Below, one piece after another: positions 38,798 to 48,328 of a DNA stretch of 64,000 nt. The stretch is taken from NCBI RefSeq assembly GCF_004214835.1, contig NZ_PIQJ01000001.1:1240001-1304000 (forward strand). Direction: 5' to 3'. The DNA comes from Pseudidiomarina tainanensis (GTDB taxonomy: Bacteria; Pseudomonadota; Gammaproteobacteria; Enterobacterales; Alteromonadaceae). The notes under the pieces are model-generated. The model ran no database searches and was not told the DNA's origin. It saw only the letters and a program-made list of their open reading frames with translations. The first letter of the stretch is position 1, and each line of letters opens with the position of its first letter. The translations under genes and the position numbers were made by a program.

Positions 38798-39727
38798 ATG
38801 AGCCAGCAGCACGCCCAATTAACACCGGTTTCCCCTACCCCGCATACTATTGCGCAATTGCAATGTGTTACCGCGATAGGTGGAGGTCATGGCCTTGGGC
38901 GCGTGCTCTCCACTTTATCTTTTTTAGAACGACGCCTGATTGGCATTGTCGCCACCACTGATGATGGTGGCGCGAGCGGTTTATTGCGCCGGCACCATGA
39001 GTGCATTGCCTGGGGCGATATCCGCAATTGCTTATCGCAGCTTGCCCAACACCCGCTGGCTGCCGATGTACTCAATTACCGGTTTAGCTCCGATCATGAG
39101 TTAAAAGGCCATAACCTCGGTAATTTGATTTTATACACGCTGGATCAGATTAGTGCGCGTCCGCTCGACGGTATTCAGCTGTTAAGCCGACTGCTAAATA
39201 TCAATACGCGCTTATTACCCATGTCAGAAATGCCGGTCGATTTAGTTGCATCAACTTACGACGGATTGGAATGCTTTGGTGAACTGCATGTCGACGGTCT
39301 GCTCCATATGCCCGAAAAACTTGGCTTATCACACCCAGTTAAACCGACTCCCGAAGCGCTTGCTCATATTCGTCGTAGCGATTTAATTATCTTAGGCCCG
39401 GGTAGTTTTCTTACTTCGGTGATGCCGCCGTTGCTGGTAGATGAATTTGCGCAAACTATCGCAGAAAGCAAAGCACCTGTTGTTTTTATTGATAATCTGG
39501 CAGCAGAACATAGCCCTGCGGGTGAATTATCATTAAGTGAGCGGTTACAGTGGATGACCGAGCAACTTGGTTTTAATCTGGTTGATGCCGTGATTTCGAA
39601 TCGCCCAGATGAACAACTTCAAGTGCCGGTTTTTGACCATGTTCATTCCGCTCCAGAAGCACCGCAGCGCCATGAACCAAGTTCATTGTTAGCGGCACTA
39701 AATGCCGCTGTCACTCACTTTTGTTGA
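38798..39727 (+). CDS. yvcK: YvcK/YbhK-type gluconeogenesis factor
   Basis: 309 residues, near the 302 of E. coli YbhK. Family motifs are IGGGHGLGRVLSTL, TDDGGASGLLRR, WGDIRNCLSQLA, LKGHNLGNLILY and ILGPGSFLTSVMP. The CofD-like fold binds UDP-sugars, and in Bacillus YvcK affects cell-wall synthesis and growth on gluconeogenic carbon sources, which would suit an amino-acid-using organism. The M14 peptidase gene starts 9 bases later, so they share an operon. Confidence 0.9.
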   Translation: MSQQHAQLTPVSPTPHTIAQLQCVTAIGGGHGLGRVLSTLSFLERRLIGIVATTDDGGASGLLRRHHECIAWGDIRNCLSQLAQHPLAADVLNYRFSSDHELKGHNLGNLILYTLDQISARPLDGIQLLSRLLNINTRLLPMSEMPVDLVASTYDGLECFGELHVDGLLHMPEKLGLSHPVKPTPEALAHIRRSDLIILGPGSFLTSVMPPLLVDEFAQTIAESKAPVVFIDNLAAEHSPAGELSLSERLQWMTEQLGFNLVDAVISNRPDEQLQVPVFDHVHSAPEAPQRHEPSSLLAALNAAVTHFC

Positions 39728-39736
39728 GGAAATACC

Positions 39737-42394
39737 ATGCGTTTTAAGAAACTTTTAGCGGTATCTTGCGTTGCCGCAGCGCTGCAGTTAACGGCTACCG
39801 TTAATGCGCAGGAATTAGGTCTGGATGTCAATTACGATCCGGCCGTCCCCACTCTGGACGAACTTCTTGGCTACCCAGCCGGTTCGCGTATTAGCAGTCC
39901 TGATGCGATTCAGAGCTACTTTGAGACAATAGCTGAGAAATATCCAACGCAAGTTAAGCTTATTAACTATGGCAAAACGTGGGAAGGCCGTGACTTATTC
40001 TTTGTTGCGCTTTCAAATGCCCAAAATATGCAAAACTTTGAGCAATACCAACAAGGTATTCAAAAGTTGAGCGCCGCTGATAAAACCAGTAACACGGAAG
40101 CACAACAACTGATTAAGTCATTACCAGCAAGTGTTTGGTTATCTTACGGCGTGCACGGTAACGAAATTTCTTCACCTGAAGCCGCCATGCTGACTGCCTA
40201 TCATTTATTGGCAGCCACTGATGCAAAAACCAAAAGCTATCTGGATAACACCATCGTGTTTATCGATCCAATGCAAAACCCAGATGGTCGTGCTCGCTTC
40301 GTTTCACGTTATTACATGACAACCGGTATCCAACACAGCGCCGATAGAAACTCAGCTGAGCACAACGAGCCTTGGCCAAGCGGCCGTTCGAATCATTACC
40401 TATTTGACCTCAACCGCGACTGGTTAGCACTGACGCAACCAGAAATCAGCGGCCAAGTTGATGCTTTATTAGAAAATATGCCGTTAGTGTTTGTTGATTT
40501 GCATGAGATGGGCGGTGACACCAGTTATTACTTCACACCAGAAGCAGACCCTTATAATCCATTGATCACGCCAAAGCAGCGTGAAACCCTTTGGGCAATT
40601 GGCGAGAATAACGGCCGTTGGTTTGATGAGCGCGGCTATGATTATTTCACTCGTGAAATTTTCGATGCGTTTTACCCAGGCTACGGCGCCAGTTGGCCGC
40701 TGTACCACGGTTCGATTTCAATGACCTATGAGATGGCTTCAGCTCGTGGTCATGTATTCAGAACCAAAGATGGTGAGATTTTGACCTATGGTGATGGTGT
40801 GCAACGTCATTTTGTCGCCTCAATGTCGACTATCGAGAGCGTTTCTCAGCAACGTGAACAACTCTTGTCGAATTTCTGGAACTATCGCAAACAAGGTATC
40901 GCACTGGGTAAAGATAGTAAGCAACGCACCTATTTATTCTCAGGTAAAGATGATGCCGCTGCAGCGCAAAAGCTAGCTGGGTTGTTAACCCGCCACGGCG
41001 TTGAGGTTCATCAAGCGCAAGAAAGCTTCAAGGTTTGTGGCGTCGATTACCCAGCAGGTAGCTTCTGGGTCGACTCAGCACAGCCAGCGCATTACATGGT
41101 TCGCACTATGCTCGATAAAAATATCGCCATGGATGATGACTTCTTAGCTGAACAAGAACGTCGTCGAGCGAATAACTTGCCGGATGAAATTTATGACGTG
41201 ACTGCTTGGTCGTTGCCTTTGATGTTTAACATTGACTATCAAACATGTAACCGTGTACCAAGTGCTGACAGCCAAGTTGCATCACGTGATTTGATCAAAC
41301 CAGGCAAGGTCGTCAACAAAGACGCGAAGGTCGCATTTATTGTGCCTTGGGGTGATATGAATGCGGGACGCTTCCTAACCACTGCCGTTCAAGCAGGTTA
41401 CACCGTCAAACGCGCTGACATGGCATTTAAACACAAAAATGGAACAACTTATCCTGCCGGAAGCTTGATTCTCACCACAGCGGAAAATCCAGACATCAAC
41501 GCTGCCGTTGAGCATTTGGCTGAAGCGACTGGCGCCACGATCTATGGTGTCGACAGCAGCTGGGTTACAGAAGGACCAAACTTCGGTTCGAATAATACCC
41601 AGCGAATTCACGCACCGAACATTCTCATGCTATGGGATGAACCGGTGTCAAGCCTAAACGCTGGGCACACTCGTTTTGTTATCGAGCAACAATTTGGTTA
41701 CCCAGTTACAGCTATGCGGGCACAAAATATGGCTCGTGCGGATTTATCGCATTATCAAGTGTTAATTATGCCAGCGGTGTACGGTAATCTCGCCAATAGC
41801 CTTGGTGACAGCGGCAAAGCGAATCTAACCGAATGGGTTGAGCGCGGTGGTGTTCTCATTACGCTTGGCAATGCAACGCAATGGGCGGTTGATTCAGAGC
41901 TATTGAGTAGTGCTCTGGAGAAAGTCATTACTGAAGATCCGCAAGGTCACGGTAACGAGAAACGAGTCGATGGCATGGTGTTTGAATCAAAAGCCCAACT
42001 CATGCACTACATTACGCCTGACTCAGCTGATCCATATTGGACTTCTGGCGTGCTGACTAACCTTGATGTTGACCAAGAGCATTGGTTAAGTGCTGGGGTG
42101 AAACCTAATCTGGTGAGCGTCACTGTCGGTAACCAAATCTATCGTCCACTGAGCATCGAAAATGGCCGCAATATTGTCAGCTATTCAGAAGATGTTTTGG
42201 CGAGCGGCTATCTGTGGGCTGAAAACCAGAAGCAATTACAGTACAAGCCGTATTTGATGTGGCAACCGCGTCAAAAAGGTATGGTGATTAGCTTCACTCA
42301 AGAGCCAACCTATCGCGCTTACTTAGATGGTTTAAATGTACTCTTGTTGAATGCCATCTTCGGTGGTGCCGCACACGCGACACCACTACGTTAA
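39737..42394 (+). CDS. Secreted M14-family zinc carboxypeptidase
   Basis: 885 residues with a signal peptide (cleavage near VNA-QEL, residue 25). The M14 domain has the ligand motif YGVHGNEISSPEAA (HxxE). The third ligand His and acidic context lie in FVDLHEMGGDTSYYF, and a substrate-binding segment in DPMQNPDGRARF. The second half looks like a glutamine-amidotransferase-like/DUF-type beta-alpha domain (VLIMPAVYGNLANSLGD). It probably trims peptides outside the inner membrane. GAGGAAA precedes the ATG. The stop abuts the convergent dcd stop with no spacer, so no terminator separates them. Confidence 0.9.
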   Translation: MRFKKLLAVSCVAAALQLTATVNAQELGLDVNYDPAVPTLDELLGYPAGSRISSPDAIQSYFETIAEKYPTQVKLINYGKTWEGRDLFFVALSNAQNMQNFEQYQQGIQKLSAADKTSNTEAQQLIKSLPASVWLSYGVHGNEISSPEAAMLTAYHLLAATDAKTKSYLDNTIVFIDPMQNPDGRARFVSRYYMTTGIQHSADRNSAEHNEPWPSGRSNHYLFDLNRDWLALTQPEISGQVDALLENMPLVFVDLHEMGGDTSYYFTPEADPYNPLITPKQRETLWAIGENNGRWFDERGYDYFTREIFDAFYPGYGASWPLYHGSISMTYEMASARGHVFRTKDGEILTYGDGVQRHFVASMSTIESVSQQREQLLSNFWNYRKQGIALGKDSKQRTYLFSGKDDAAAAQKLAGLLTRHGVEVHQAQESFKVCGVDYPAGSFWVDSAQPAHYMVRTMLDKNIAMDDDFLAEQERRRANNLPDEIYDVTAWSLPLMFNIDYQTCNRVPSADSQVASRDLIKPGKVVNKDAKVAFIVPWGDMNAGRFLTTAVQAGYTVKRADMAFKHKNGTTYPAGSLILTTAENPDINAAVEHLAEATGATIYGVDSSWVTEGPNFGSNNTQRIHAPNILMLWDEPVSSLNAGHTRFVIEQQFGYPVTAMRAQNMARADLSHYQVLIMPAVYGNLANSLGDSGKANLTEWVERGGVLITLGNATQWAVDSELLSSALEKVITEDPQGHGNEKRVDGMVFESKAQLMHYITPDSADPYWTSGVLTNLDVDQEHWLSAGVKPNLVSVTVGNQIYRPLSIENGRNIVSYSEDVLASGYLWAENQKQLQYKPYLMWQPRQKGMVISFTQEPTYRAYLDGLNVLLLNAIFGGAAHATPLR

Positions 42395-42985
42395 TTAAGT
42401 GTTCTTATCGGCGCCAATGCGTGAGGCAACGGCGCCACGTTGATCTTTATATTTTGCGTCTTTACGCTTGCTGTAAGGACGCAAACAATCCTGCTCTAAT
42501 AATTCGAAACTCAACGCGCCAATTTTCATTAATGGCCGCAATGCCAACGGCAGTTTACCGCTATTAAAAAACTCTAATACAACCTGCCCCGACCAACCTG
42601 GATCAATCCGGTGTGCGGTGACGTGCACCATGAGGCCTAAGCGCGCCAATGACGAGCGTCCGTCTAACCAGCCAACCATATTTGCAGGGAGCGTTACCGA
42701 CTCATGGGTCACAGCTAATGCAAATTCGCCTGGATGAATAAAGAACGCTTGATCTGGCGTTAACACAATGGCATCACTCATGACAGAATTAATCGCACGG
42801 TCAATTTCTTCGCGAGGCCCGCTGATATCAATAAATGGCGCTGCATGGTCCTGCAAAACACGAAATTCGTTACCTAAGTGGATATCAACTGTAACGCCGC
42901 TGATATCTTCCGGAATCGGGCGAGGATCAAGCACAATGCGGCCGTCATTAAGGTATTGTTCAATTTGTCCATCTGTTAAACGCAT
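42395..42985 (-). CDS. dcd: dCTP deaminase
   Basis: 196 residues. Start [17 protein letters not shown] and core signature [20 protein letters not shown], followed by GWSGQVVLE, are diagnostic. Glu of the VVLEFFN segment is the expected catalytic residue. It deaminates dCTP to dUTP, the main source of dUMP for thymidylate synthesis in enteric bacteria. It is transcribed after apbC on the same strand with a 22-base gap, the apbC-dcd order also seen elsewhere in gammaproteobacteria. Confidence 0.96.
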   Translation of the reverse strand: MRLTDGQIEQYLNDGRIVLDPRPIPEDISGVTVDIHLGNEFRVLQDHAAPFIDISGPREEIDRAINSVMSDAIVLTPDQAFFIHPGEFALAVTHESVTLPANMVGWLDGRSSLARLGLMVHVTAHRIDPGWSGQVVLEFFNSGKLPLALRPLMKIGALSFELLEQDCLRPYSKRKDAKYKDQRGAVASRIGADKNT

Positions 42986-43007
42986 GCAAAGATTATCCTT
43001 TTGATTA

Positions 43008-44072
43008 TTATCGTGTTGCCGGCTGTCGGGTTTGTGCTTGGCGATATAGCTCCACAGCTAATTGGTATGCACTGTTTTTCATCATCACACTCAACTCATG
43101 CTCAGGCTGTTCAGCAACCAATGGTTTACCCTCATCAAGTCCCGCGCGAATCCGCGCGTCCAAAGGCCACTGGCCAAGTAACGGGACTTGTTCTCGTTGC
43201 GCAACATTGGCGCCGCCATCAGCTCCAAAGATAGCATCGCGATGTCCGCATTGGCTACATTGGTAATAGCTCATATTTTCAATCAAACCAGTAATCGGCA
43301 CGCCGACTTTACGGAACATGGTGATGCCCTTCTCAGCATCAGCCAATGCAACCGTTTGTGGAGTGGTAACGATTACTGCACCGGTAATGGGAAGCTTTTG
43401 CGCGAACGTTAATTGGATATCGCCGGTACCCGGTGGCATATCGACAATTAAATAATCGAGTCGAGGCCATTTGGTATCACGGAACAATTGTTGTAACGCC
43501 GCACTCGCCATCGGCCCGCGCCAGATAGCCGCGTCTTTAGTGTCGGTCAGATAACCAAGCGAACTCACCCAAATGCCATGGCGCTGATGCGGGATCATTT
43601 TTTGTTGCGCATTAATTTCAAGCTTTTGTTCTTGACCGCCTAACATGGTTGGCAACGATGGCCCGTAAACATCGGCATCGAGAATGCCGACATTTGCACC
43701 AAGTTGGTGCAACGCAAGAGCAAGCTGGACACTAACAGATGATTTCCCAACACCACCTTTCCCCGATGAAACGACAATGACATTGCCGAAGGTCATCGGT
43801 AATTCCGGCTGTGAGTTTGGGAGTTTGGCTATATTTCGCTGTAATGACCAACTCAATTGACCTAGCTCTGGGTGCTGCTTAAGTGGTTCTAAAATGCTGT
43901 TATCAGCCGCAAAAGGCACAGTTAGTTGCGCATGCTGCCCGTCTACCGTAATCCACTCCGGCGGAACCGGTGTTGGCCAGTGCGGCAAACTAACTTGCGC
44001 TAAAGCATTACTCAGTTGCTGTTGGGATAGCGAGGATTCTTGATTCTTTGACTTTTTAAAACGACCAAACAT
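43008..44072 (-). CDS. apbC: Mrp/ApbC iron-sulfur cluster carrier ATPase
   Basis: 354 residues. An N-terminal MIP18-like part (to about residue 80) precedes the ATPase domain, with deviant Walker [27 protein letters not shown], and [13 protein letters not shown]. The cluster-binding CxxC lies in [11 protein letters not shown]. Mrp/ApbC proteins transfer Fe-S clusters to apoproteins in the cytoplasm. It is divergent from metG, the conserved mrp/metG arrangement in E. coli. dcd follows. Confidence 0.95.
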   Translation of the reverse strand: MFGRFKKSKNQESSLSQQQLSNALAQVSLPHWPTPVPPEWITVDGQHAQLTVPFAADNSILEPLKQHPELGQLSWSLQRNIAKLPNSQPELPMTFGNVIVVSSGKGGVGKSSVSVQLALALHQLGANVGILDADVYGPSLPTMLGGQEQKLEINAQQKMIPHQRHGIWVSSLGYLTDTKDAAIWRGPMASAALQQLFRDTKWPRLDYLIVDMPPGTGDIQLTFAQKLPITGAVIVTTPQTVALADAEKGITMFRKVGVPITGLIENMSYYQCSQCGHRDAIFGADGGANVAQREQVPLLGQWPLDARIRAGLDEGKPLVAEQPEHELSVMMKNSAYQLAVELYRQAQTRQPATR

Positions 44073-44188
44073 TTAGTTCTCCCACAACTCGCATGAACCC
44101 GCATGATACGGTGACTTCGGCTGGATTGCCAGCGCTGATTCAGGTACACTTCAAGCCTTTCAGTAACGCAGAATTAATGGAAACATTC

Positions 44189-46222
44189 ATGCCAACAGCA
44201 ACACGCAAAATTCTGGTCACCAATGCATTACCATATGCCAATGGTCCAATTCATATCGGCCACATGTTGGGTTACATTCAAGCCGACATTTGGGTGCGTT
44301 TTCAAAAGCTTCGTGGTCACGAATGCCACTATGTGTGCGCAGATGACGCACACGGCACGCCAATTATGCTCAAAGCGCAACAATTAGGTATTGAGCCAGA
44401 GCAGATGATTGCTGAAATGAACGCTGCGCACCAAGCTGATTTTGCGGATTTCCACGTTGCCTTTGATCATTATCATTCCACACACAGTGAGGAAAACCGT
44501 GAGCTAGCGGAGCTCATTTATACTCGCCTTCGCGATAATGGTTACATTAAAACAAAGACGATTGAGCAACTTTATGATCCGCAAAAGCAAATGTTCCTGC
44601 CGGATCGCTTTGTAAAAGGCGACTGCCCGAAATGCGGTGCTACTGACCAATATGGTGATAACTGCGACGTTTGTGGTGCGACTTACGCACCGACTGAACT
44701 GAAAAATCCAAAATCTGCGGTATCTGGAGCGACTCCGGAGCTGCGTCAATCGGAACACTATTTCTTTGATTTGCCAGCGTTTGAAAACATGCTGAAAGAG
44801 TGGACGCGTTCCGGTTCACTGCAAGATGAAATGGCAAACAAGCTTAACGAGTGGTTTGAATCAGGCTTACAAATGTGGGACATCAGTCGTGACGCCCCCT
44901 ACTTCGGCTTCGAAATTCCAGATGCTCCGGGTAAGTACTTTTATGTTTGGCTTGATGCCCCTATTGGCTATATGGGTAGCTTCAAGCACTACTGCAATAC
45001 CACCGGTAAAGCAGATTTTGATAGCTATTGGCAAGTCGATAGCGATGCTGAGCTGTACCATTTTATCGGTAAAGACATCATTTATTTCCACAGTTTATTC
45101 TGGCCATCCATGCTCAAGGGTGCGAACTTCCGTCAACCAACCAACGTTTGGGCGCACGGTTTTATTACCGTGAATGGTACGAAGATGTCGAAATCCAAAG
45201 GCACGTTTGTGATGGCGCGTACTTATCTTGATCACTTAGATCCAGATTACTTGCGTTACTATTTTGCCGCTAAACTAACAAATCGTATAGATGACTTAGA
45301 TTTGAACCTGACTGACTTTGCTCAGCGCGTTAATGCCGATCTGGTTGGTAAAGTTGTAAATATCGCGAGTCGTTGCGCTGGGTTTATCAGTAAGAAATTC
45401 GACGGTAAATTAGCAGCGACGATTAGCGACACAAGCTTGCTCGATGAATTCCAAGCAGCTGCTGAAGGCATTGCACAAGCCTATGAAAAGCGTGAATTTT
45501 CAAAGGCAATGCGTGACATTATGGCGCTTGCTGATAAAGCCAATTTCTATATTGCTGAAAAAGAACCTTGGCAGTTAATTAAAGACCCAGCGAAAGCTCA
45601 AGAAGTGCATGAGATTTGCTCGATTGGGATTAATCTTTTCCGTCTCTTAATGATTTATCTGACGCCGGTTGTGCCAGCATTAGCGGAGCGCGTGCAAGCG
45701 TTCTTAAATGATAAATTTGAATGGGCGAGCCACCAAGTTATCTTAAAAGATCACGCCATTACCCCGTTTAAAGCCCTATTACAACGAATTGAAATGGAAA
45801 AAGTTGAAGCCATGATTGACGATTCAAAAGCACAAAACGAAGCTAATGCAACAGCGACGAAGAGCAACGGCGAGTTGGACAGCGATCCGATTAGCGCAGA
45901 AATCAATTATGACGACTTTGCTAAAGTTGACCTGCGTGTTGCTTTAATTGCTAAAGCAGAACACGTTGAAGGCGCCGATAAGCTATTAAAATTAACACTC
46001 GATTTAGGTGGTGAGACACGTCAAGTTTTTGCTGGAATTAAGTCAGCCTATGCGCCGGAAAAACTGATTGGTCAACATACCGTGATGGTGGCAAATTTAG
46101 CACCGCGTAAAATGCGTTTTGGTATGTCAGAAGGTATGGTGCTCGCTGCAGGCCCAGGTGGCGAAGAACTCTTCATCCTCAATCCTCATGATGGCGCGAA
46201 GCCTGGGATGCGTGTGAAATAA
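44189..46222 (+). CDS. metG: Methionyl-tRNA synthetase
   Basis: 677 residues, equal to E. coli MetG. The class I HIGH motif is HIGHML, the zinc knuckle has CPKCG and CDVCG, and the KMSKS loop is [11 protein letters not shown]-terminal Trbp111-like tRNA-binding domain starts at about residue 575 ([14 protein letters not shown]). I chose the ATG at 44189 because GGA lies about 8 bases upstream and the protein then begins [19 protein letters not shown]; the frame extends upstream without support. rlmI follows with a one-base TAATG overlap. Confidence 0.96.
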   Translation: MPTATRKILVTNALPYANGPIHIGHMLGYIQADIWVRFQKLRGHECHYVCADDAHGTPIMLKAQQLGIEPEQMIAEMNAAHQADFADFHVAFDHYHSTHSEENRELAELIYTRLRDNGYIKTKTIEQLYDPQKQMFLPDRFVKGDCPKCGATDQYGDNCDVCGATYAPTELKNPKSAVSGATPELRQSEHYFFDLPAFENMLKEWTRSGSLQDEMANKLNEWFESGLQMWDISRDAPYFGFEIPDAPGKYFYVWLDAPIGYMGSFKHYCNTTGKADFDSYWQVDSDAELYHFIGKDIIYFHSLFWPSMLKGANFRQPTNVWAHGFITVNGTKMSKSKGTFVMARTYLDHLDPDYLRYYFAAKLTNRIDDLDLNLTDFAQRVNADLVGKVVNIASRCAGFISKKFDGKLAATISDTSLLDEFQAAAEGIAQAYEKREFSKAMRDIMALADKANFYIAEKEPWQLIKDPAKAQEVHEICSIGINLFRLLMIYLTPVVPALAERVQAFLNDKFEWASHQVILKDHAITPFKALLQRIEMEKVEAMIDDSKAQNEANATATKSNGELDSDPISAEINYDDFAKVDLRVALIAKAEHVEGADKLLKLTLDLGGETRQVFAGIKSAYAPEKLIGQHTVMVANLAPRKMRFGMSEGMVLAAGPGGEELFILNPHDGAKPGMRVK

Positions 46223-47412
46223 TGGTGGCAACTGTACACCTGCTGGCAGGTAAGGAAAAATCATTACGCCGTTTACATCCATGGGTATTCAGCGGCGCTA
46301 TTGCGCGGGTAAAAGGCACACCCAAAGCAGGTGAAACCGTGTCATTACACAGCGCCGATGGCGATTGGCTTGGTTATGCTGCATGGTCACCGCAATCGCA
46401 AATTCGTGCACGCGTTTGGAGTTTTCAGCAGAACGAAGTGATTAATGCCGACTTCTTTAAAGCGCGCATTGCCGCGGCAAAGCATTTACGTGACGGTTTA
46501 AGCATTCGTAGTAATGCTTTTCGCTTAGTTGCTGCTGAGGCCGATCAATTACCCGGCATCACGATTGATAAATATGATAACTGGCTGGTTTGTCAGCTCT
46601 TAAGCACCGGCGCCGATTTTTGGCGTGATGCCATTGTTAATGCACTCCGCGAGTTGTTTCCTGAGTGCAATATCTTTGAACGCTCAGATGTCGATGTACG
46701 ACAAAAAGAAGGCTTGGCACCTATCGTACAGCTGCTTTATAGCCATGATGGCGAATTGCCACCAGAGACAGTTTGGATAGAAGAAAACGGCCTTGAACTC
46801 GGGGTTGATATCCAAACGGGTCACAAAACCGGTTATTACCTTGATCAACGAGATAGTCGCGCAGCAATTCAGAAATACGTTACTGGTAAGCGTGTCTTGA
46901 ATGCGTTTAGTTATACTGGCGGCTTTGGTCTTTATGCCGCTGCTGCGGGCGCGGCCGAAGTTGTGAATCTTGATGTTTCGGCTCCAGCGCTCGAACAAGC
47001 AGTCAGAAACCACCAACGAAACGAGTTGAAAACCGATACACTCACGAATCAACAAGAAGATGTCTTTGAAGCGTTACGCAAGTTTTATCAAAGTGGCGAG
47101 CGTTTCGATGTGATCGTGCTCGATCCACCAAAGTTTGTTGATAGTAAAGCAAACCTCATGCGTGCATGTCGCGGTTATAAAGACATTAATCGTTTGGCTT
47201 GTATGATTTTGAAACCAGGTGGTACTCTCCTGACATTTTCGTGTTCAGGGTTACTCTCAGGCGATTTATTCCAAAAGGTGGTTGCTGATGCCGCACTGGA
47301 TGCAAAACGGCCTCTGCATATAATTGAGCGTTTATATCAAGGCGCTGATCACCCAGTACGGACAAACTTTCCAGAATCATTGTATTTAAAGGGATTGGTA
47401 CTTCGCGGTTGA
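46222..47412 (+). CDS. rlmI: 23S rRNA m5C1962 methyltransferase RlmI
   Basis: 396 residues, the same length as E. coli RlmI. An N-terminal PUA domain (RRLHPWVFSGAIARVKG) is followed by an EEHEE linker and a Rossmann SAM domain with VLNAFSYTGGFGLYAAAAGA and the catalytic-region motif VLDPPKF. It methylates C1962 of 23S rRNA. The start codon shares one base with the metG stop (TAATG), so translation is coupled. Confidence 0.92.
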   Translation: MVATVHLLAGKEKSLRRLHPWVFSGAIARVKGTPKAGETVSLHSADGDWLGYAAWSPQSQIRARVWSFQQNEVINADFFKARIAAAKHLRDGLSIRSNAFRLVAAEADQLPGITIDKYDNWLVCQLLSTGADFWRDAIVNALRELFPECNIFERSDVDVRQKEGLAPIVQLLYSHDGELPPETVWIEENGLELGVDIQTGHKTGYYLDQRDSRAAIQKYVTGKRVLNAFSYTGGFGLYAAAAGAAEVVNLDVSAPALEQAVRNHQRNELKTDTLTNQQEDVFEALRKFYQSGERFDVIVLDPPKFVDSKANLMRACRGYKDINRLACMILKPGGTLLTFSCSGLLSGDLFQKVVADAALDAKRPLHIIERLYQGADHPVRTNFPESLYLKGLVLRG

Positions 47413-47491
47413 GTTCGTTACTATAAGTTTAAATAACGAGTTATGAAAGAAACGGCTTATTTATTCATTCGATGAAGTTGAGGTGGATGGC

Positions 47492-47863
47492 ATGAGTACA
47501 ACTATTTTTGACAAGATTATTGCCAAGGAAATACCTGCAGAAATTGTCTACGAAGACGAGCTCAGTTTGGCCTTCAAAGATATTAATCCGCAAGCCCCAG
47601 TGCACGTGTTAATTATTCCCAAAAAGCAAATTGCCACCATTAACGATATTGAAGAATCAGACCGTGAGTTAGTTGGGCATCTATATGTGGTTGCTGCGCG
47701 TTTAGCACAGCAGTTTGGCTTTGCGAAAGACGGTTATCGCGTGGTAATGAACTGCAACGAAGATGGCGGTCAATCGGTTTATCATATTCACTTGCATTTG
47801 CTTGCAGGCGTGACAATGGGCTGGCCGCCTTTTGCCAATAATCGTCCCAAACAAGTTGGCTAA
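47492..47863 (+). CDS. hinT: HIT-family nucleotide hydrolase HinT
   Basis: 123 residues (E. coli HinT 119). It starts [20 protein letters not shown] and has the histidine triad HIHLHLLAG near the C-terminus. It hydrolyses purine phosphoramidates such as AMP-lysine. I chose the ATG at 47492 because GAGG lies about 9 bases upstream; a GTG three codons earlier is in frame. msrB starts 5 bases after its stop. Confidence 0.94.
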   Translation: MSTTIFDKIIAKEIPAEIVYEDELSLAFKDINPQAPVHVLIIPKKQIATINDIEESDRELVGHLYVVAARLAQQFGFAKDGYRVVMNCNEDGGQSVYHIHLHLLAGVTMGWPPFANNRPKQVG

Positions 47864-47868
47864 ATAGT

Positions 47869-48312
47869 ATGGGATCGTCAAACAAACCATCACCAGAAGA
47901 GCTTAAGCAGCGCCTTTCTGAGATGCAGTACTACGTGACGCAAGAAGATGGCACCGAACCGCCCTTTCAGAATGCGTATTGGAATGAAAAGCGCCGCGGT
48001 ATATACGTTGATATTGTCAGCGGCGAACCACTCTACTCCTCAGCAGATAAATTCGACTCGAGCTGCGGCTGGCCAAGCTTCACAAAAACCATTACTGAAC
48101 AGGCGGTTACCGAACATCAGGATTTAAAGTTCGGTATGGTTCGCACCGAAATCAGAAGTGCTCATGCTGACTCTCACTTGGGCCATGTCTTCAACGACGG
48201 ACCTTTACCGCTCGGTACACGGCACTGCGTTAACTCCGCTGCGGTGGAATTCATTCCAGTGGAAGAAATGGAAGAGCGCGGATACGGCGACTGGGTAAAA
48301 TTTATTACCTAG
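47869..48312 (+). CDS. msrB: Peptide-methionine (R)-S-oxide reductase MsrB, zinc-ligand-free form
   Basis: 147 residues. Catalytic Cys120 lies in [11 protein letters not shown], a possible resolving Cys66 in DSSCGWPSF, and the substrate region in [10 protein letters not shown]. The four zinc cysteines of E. coli MsrB are all replaced: Asp48 and Ser51 where CxxC is expected, and Ser97 and Ala100 for the second CxxC. This is the known zinc-free MsrB class. It repairs methionine-R-sulfoxide using thioredoxin, whose reductase gene trxB is at 6.7 kb. It is co-directional with hinT with a 5-base gap. Confidence 0.94.
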   Translation: MGSSNKPSPEELKQRLSEMQYYVTQEDGTEPPFQNAYWNEKRRGIYVDIVSGEPLYSSADKFDSSCGWPSFTKTITEQAVTEHQDLKFGMVRTEIRSAHADSHLGHVFNDGPLPLGTRHCVNSAAVEFIPVEEMEERGYGDWVKFIT

Positions 48313-48328
48313 TCACCGTTGTTCACAA

